Origin: Hyphomicrobiales bacterium
GTDB lineage: Bacteria; Pseudomonadota; Alphaproteobacteria; Rhizobiales; Beijerinckiaceae
Direction: 5' to 3'
Length of the DNA stretch: 64,000 bases
NCBI GenBank assembly: GCA_027489955.1
Contig: JAIXYZ010000013.1
Span: 992,001-1,056,000 of the forward strand
Numbering within the stretch: the stretch's first letter is position 1; every line of letters begins with the position of its first letter. The notes below the pieces were generated by a model. It was not told the DNA's origin. It was given only the letters and a program-made list of their open reading frames with translations, and made no database searches. A program made the translations under genes and the position numbers. Positions 61,026-64,000 of the stretch are shown here, one piece after another.

Positions 61026-61805
61026 TTGCCTGCGGCCGCGATCCGTCTCGGCGCAAGGGCTGCCGCCGACGGCTACCGCCTCGTCGATCTCGACACCACG
61101 CCGTCGACCAACGACGAGGCGCGCCGGCGGGCGGAGGACGGCGATCCCGGCCGCCTCTGGATTGTCGGCGCCGTCCAGACGGCCGGCCGCGGCCGGCACG
61201 GCCGCACATGGATCTCGCCGGCCGGAAACCTTTACGCAAGCCTGCTGCTGGTCGCGCCCTGCACCCCGCGCGAGGCTCCCCAGCTCGGCTTCGTCGCCGG
61301 CCTCGCCCTCCACGATGCCGTCTCCACGCTGACGGGCGTCGCGCCCGATCGCCTGGCGCTGAAATGGCCGAACGATCTTCTCCTCGACGGGGCCAAGGTG
61401 GCCGGGCTGCTGCTGGAGGGCCTGCAGCTCGGCGCCGGGGTCTTCGGCGTCGTCACCGGGATCGGCGTCAACCTCGCATCCGCCCCGGCCGACACGCCCT
61501 ATCCCGCAGCCGCCCTATGCAGCCTTGCCCCCGATCTTGGCCGGGCCGACCTGTTCGCGGCCCTGTCGAACACCATGGCTGAACGCATCGCGTCCTGGCG
61601 GGGGCAGGGGGGCTTCGCAGCGATCCGTCAGGCCTGGCTCGCGCGGGCCTACGGCATCGACACGGAGGTCGCCGTCCGGCTGCCTGGCGGCGAGGTTCGC
61701 GGTGTTTTTCGCGGCCTCGATGTGGACGGGCGGCTCGAACTGGCTCACAAGGACCGCATCGAGCGGATCGACGCGGGCGATCTCTTCTTCGGCCCGCGGC
61801 GTTGA
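61026..61805 (+). CDS. birA: Biotin-[acetyl-CoA carboxylase] ligase, monofunctional
   Basis: A 259-residue enzyme that makes biotinyl-AMP and attaches biotin to acetyl-CoA carboxylase. The biotin-binding motif GRGRHGRTWISPAGNLYASL and the catalytic KWPNDLLLDGAKVAGLL are present, and a small C-terminal SH3-like domain follows. The N-terminal winged-helix repressor domain of E. coli BirA is absent, so this is a group I ligase without a regulatory role. It starts at TTG two bases after the nuoN stop. birA after nuoN is common in Hyphomicrobiales. Confidence 0.95.
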   Translation: MPAAAIRLGARAAADGYRLVDLDTTPSTNDEARRRAEDGDPGRLWIVGAVQTAGRGRHGRTWISPAGNLYASLLLVAPCTPREAPQLGFVAGLALHDAVSTLTGVAPDRLALKWPNDLLLDGAKVAGLLLEGLQLGAGVFGVVTGIGVNLASAPADTPYPAAALCSLAPDLGRADLFAALSNTMAERIASWRGQGGFAAIRQAWLARAYGIDTEVAVRLPGGEVRGVFRGLDVDGRLELAHKDRIERIDAGDLFFGPRR

Positions 61806-61831
61806 CGGCACCACCCGGAAAGCAGGCAGGC

Positions 61832-63499
61832 ATGGCACGGCAGGAAGAACTCGTATTCGCGGCGCTCGGCGGTCTCGGCGAGATCGGCATGAACGCGGCG
61901 CTCTACGGCTTCGGCCCCCCGGGTCGGCGCAAATGGCTGATGGTGGATTGCGGGGTCGCCTTTGCGGGCGAGGATATTCCCGGCGTCGATCTGATCATGC
62001 CGGACATCGCCTTCATCGAGAAGCACAAGGCCGACCTCGTTGGCCTGATCGTCACCCACGCCCACGAGGACCATATCGGCGCCGTCGTGGACCTGTGGCC
62101 CCACCTGGGCTGCCCGATCTACATGACGGCCTTCGCTGCCGGCCTCCTGCAGACGCGCAAGCTCTCCGAGGCAAACGCGCCGACCCTGCCGCTCCACGTC
62201 GTTCCGCATGGCGGCAGCGTCTCGCTCGCCCCGTTCGAGGTGGAGTTCGTGCCCGTCGCGCATTCGATCCCCGAGTCCAATGCGCTGGCGATCCGCACGC
62301 CGGTGGGCCTCGTGATCCATACCGGCGACTGGAAGATCGATCCGACGCCGGGCGCAGGCAACGTGACGGACGAGGCGCGCTTCCGCCAGCTCGGCGAGGA
62401 GGGCGTGCTCGCGCTGATCTGCGATTCCACCAACGTCATGCGCGAAGGCATCAGCCCGAGCGAGAAGGACGTGGGGGCGACGCTGTCGCGCCTCATCGCG
62501 GAATCGCGGGGCAGGGTGGCCGTCACCACCTTCGCCTCCAATGTCGCCCGCATCCGCTCTGTCGCCGAGGCGGCCGTCGCCAATCGCCGCGAGGTCGTCG
62601 TCGTCGGACGGGCGATGGAGCGCGTCGTCGACGTCGCCCGGGAGCTTGGCTATCTGGACGGCCTTCCGGATTTCCGCGGGGCCGAGGCGTTGCAGTACCT
62701 GCCCCGCGAGAAGGTCGTCGCCCTCCTGACCGGGTCGCAGGGCGAGCCGCGCGCCGCCATGGCCCGCGCGGCGGAGGACGAGCATCCCGACATCTCGCTG
62801 GCGCCGGGCGATCGCGTGATCTTCTCGTCCCGCGCCATCCCCGGCAACGAGAAGCCGATCTCACGCATCATCAACAGTCTGGTGCGGCAGGGGATCGAGG
62901 TGCTGACCGACCGGCACGGCCTCGTGCACGTCTCCGGCCATCCGCGGCGCGGCGAGCTCGCCCAGCTCTATTCCTGGGTCAAGCCGCAGATCCTGATCCC
63001 TGCCCATGGCGAGGAGCAGCATCTGGCCGAGCACGTGAAGTTCGCCCGCGAGAACGGCATCCCGAAGGTGCTGAAGGCGCATAACGGCGAGCTCATCCTC
63101 ATCGGCCCCGGCGATCCGGGCATCGAGGACGAAATCGCCAAGGGCCGCATCTACAAGGACGGCAACCTGCTCATTCCCGCGGGCGAGTCGCCCGTGCCGG
63201 AGCGAAAGCGGCTGGCCTTCGCAGGCGTGGTGTCCGTCGCCATCGCCATCGATGACCGCGGCGACGTGGCGGGCGACGCCGAGATCGCCGTGCTGGGGCT
63301 GCCGGCGCGGACGCGCGAGGGTACGCCCTTCGAGGACCTCGTCGCCGACACGGTGGAGCAGGTCCTCGACAGCCTGCCCAAGGCCAAGCGTCGGGATCCC
63401 GAGGCGGTCGAGACGGCGGTGGAACGCGCCATCCGCTCGGTGGTGCAGAATGCCTGGGGCAAAAAGCCCGTCGTGCACTGCCTCGTGGTCGGGATATAG
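61832..63499 (+). CDS. rnj: Ribonuclease J
   Basis: A 555-residue metallo-beta-lactamase-fold ribonuclease with 5' exonuclease and endonuclease activity. The zinc motif THAHEDHIGA and the downstream HTGDWKIDPTP, DSTNV and HVSGHPRRGELA blocks (beta-CASP region) are complete. A C-terminal domain ends HCLVVGI. In alphaproteobacteria RNase J processes rRNA 5' ends together with RNase E (family knowledge). I used the ATG at 61832, after AGGCAGG; a TTG at 61802 overlaps the birA stop and would add ten residues. Confidence 0.95.
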   Translation: MARQEELVFAALGGLGEIGMNAALYGFGPPGRRKWLMVDCGVAFAGEDIPGVDLIMPDIAFIEKHKADLVGLIVTHAHEDHIGAVVDLWPHLGCPIYMTAFAAGLLQTRKLSEANAPTLPLHVVPHGGSVSLAPFEVEFVPVAHSIPESNALAIRTPVGLVIHTGDWKIDPTPGAGNVTDEARFRQLGEEGVLALICDSTNVMREGISPSEKDVGATLSRLIAESRGRVAVTTFASNVARIRSVAEAAVANRREVVVVGRAMERVVDVARELGYLDGLPDFRGAEALQYLPREKVVALLTGSQGEPRAAMARAAEDEHPDISLAPGDRVIFSSRAIPGNEKPISRIINSLVRQGIEVLTDRHGLVHVSGHPRRGELAQLYSWVKPQILIPAHGEEQHLAEHVKFARENGIPKVLKAHNGELILIGPGDPGIEDEIAKGRIYKDGNLLIPAGESPVPERKRLAFAGVVSVAIAIDDRGDVAGDAEIAVLGLPARTREGTPFEDLVADTVEQVLDSLPKAKRRDPEAVETAVERAIRSVVQNAWGKKPVVHCLVVGI

Positions 63500-63562
63500 A
63501 CGGAGCGGCGCGGCCGGACGAAGCCGCGTGGCCTTGGGGATGAGCCCGCGGAGTCCTTCAGC

Positions 63563-63967
63563 ATGATCGGTCGCCTGAACCACGTCGCCATCGCCGTGCG
63601 CAGCCTGGAGGCGGGGGTCCGCACCTACCGCGATACGTTGGGCGCGAAGGTGTCGGCCCCGCTGCCCCAGCCCGAGCACGGCGTCACCGTCGTCTTCGTC
63701 GAACTGCCGAACACCAAGATCGAGCTGCTCGAGCCGCTGGGCGAGGGCTCGCCCATCGCGAAGTTCCTGGAGCGGAACGCCGACGGCGGCATCCACCACG
63801 TGTGCTACGAGGTCGACGACATCATCGCCGCCCGCGATCGGCTCAAGGCGGAAGGTGCCCGCGTCCTGGGCGATGGCGAGCCGAGAATCGGCGCCCACGG
63901 CAAGCCGGTGCTCTTCCTGCATCCCAAGGACTTCTTCGGGACGCTGGTGGAGCTGGAGCAGGCGTGA
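63563..63967 (+). CDS. mce: Methylmalonyl-CoA epimerase
   Basis: A 134-residue enzyme of the VOC fold that converts S- to R-methylmalonyl-CoA, feeding propionyl-CoA carbon to succinyl-CoA. Metal ligands are visible at His7 (LNHVAIAVRS), in GGIHHVCYEVDD and Glu in FFGTLVELEQA. Length and spacing match the family. It lies 63 bases after rnj. Confidence 0.95.
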   Translation: MIGRLNHVAIAVRSLEAGVRTYRDTLGAKVSAPLPQPEHGVTVVFVELPNTKIELLEPLGEGSPIAKFLERNADGGIHHVCYEVDDIIAARDRLKAEGARVLGDGEPRIGAHGKPVLFLHPKDFFGTLVELEQA

Positions 63968-63986
63968 CGGGAAGGCAGGGCAAGCG

Positions 63987-64000
63987 ATGACGATCGGCGG
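63987..64000 (+). CDS. Start of a gene cut by the window end
   Basis: An ATG at 63987 begins MTIGG and runs off the right edge. GGCAGGGCAAG lies upstream and can act as a ribosome site. In related Hyphomicrobiales the gene after mce often encodes a DUF1467 membrane protein. Four or five residues are too few to prove it. Confidence 0.4.

Overview
The window is an ordinary, gene-dense, GC-rich (roughly two-thirds G+C by eye) stretch of alphaproteobacterial chromosome. The gene neighbourhoods (purN-purM / CDP-alcohol phosphatidyltransferase-AI-2E transporter-hdaA-ppk-ppx / rnd; PCMT-tolC-DUF2497-valS; glnB-glnA-nnr; tig-clpP-clpX-lon; nuoA to nuoN followed by birA, rnj and mce) are those of Hyphomicrobiales (Rhizobiales). 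The Omp25/31-type porin-like protein, the long NuoE and the HdaA protein with an N-terminal clamp motif fit the same order. The genus cannot be fixed from the sequence alone. I see no prophage, integrase, transposase, CRISPR array or conjugation gene.

Layout. 1-4.5 kb: the end of argC, then small metabolic and envelope genes (GST, isochorismatase-family hydrolase, Lrp-type regulator, DUF2147 protein, Sel1-like protein) and ndk. 4.5-8.7 kb: a molybdopterin oxidoreductase, a small secreted protein and purine genes purN/purM. 8.9-16.1 kb: a tightly overlapping five-gene operon ending in ppk and ppx, converging on rnd. 16.2-20.7 kb: tRNA-Cys, an orphan Bug/TctC periplasmic binding protein preceded by a good sigma-54 promoter, and a DctB/DctD-type sensor kinase and sigma-54 activator. 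20.8-27.8 kb: PCMT-like protein, tolC, a PopZ-like DUF2497 protein, valS and an outer-membrane beta-barrel gene. 27.8-36.2 kb: parE, two small membrane proteins, glnA-glnB, NAD(P)HX repair, a multicopper-oxidase-fold protein that has lost most copper ligands, and a 48-residue membrane protein. 36.2-43.8 kb: tRNA-Leu and the protein quality-control block tig, clpP, clpX, lon, with 1.26 kb of repeat-rich non-coding DNA between clpX and lon. 43.9-45.7 kb: tRNA-Val, a periplasmic ClpP/crotonase-fold protein, tRNA-Asp, a Q-rich disordered protein and an HdeA-like protein. 46.0-64 kb: the complete complex I operon nuoA to nuoN, then birA, RNase J, methylmalonyl-CoA epimerase and the first codons of another gene.

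How the parts work together. The 14 nuo genes encode the whole proton-pumping NADH:quinone oxidoreductase, with a probable internal promoter before nuoJ. tig, clpP, clpX and lon form a folding and degradation block. glnB and glnA form the usual nitrogen-sensing pair. ppk and ppx make and hydrolyse polyphosphate and are translationally coupled to each other and to hdaA, a regulator of replication initiation.

The most interesting candidate is the Bug protein plus DctBD-like pair. No transporter membrane subunits lie beside it, the regulator is a complete sigma-54 activator, and the only clear -24/-12 promoter I found lies in front of the binding-protein gene. Other items worth checking are the copper-site-depleted multicopper oxidase homologue, a terminator-like hairpin almost touching the start codon of the molybdopterin oxidoreductase, the repeat cluster between clpX and lon, the NuoE C-terminal extension and several small membrane-protein genes.
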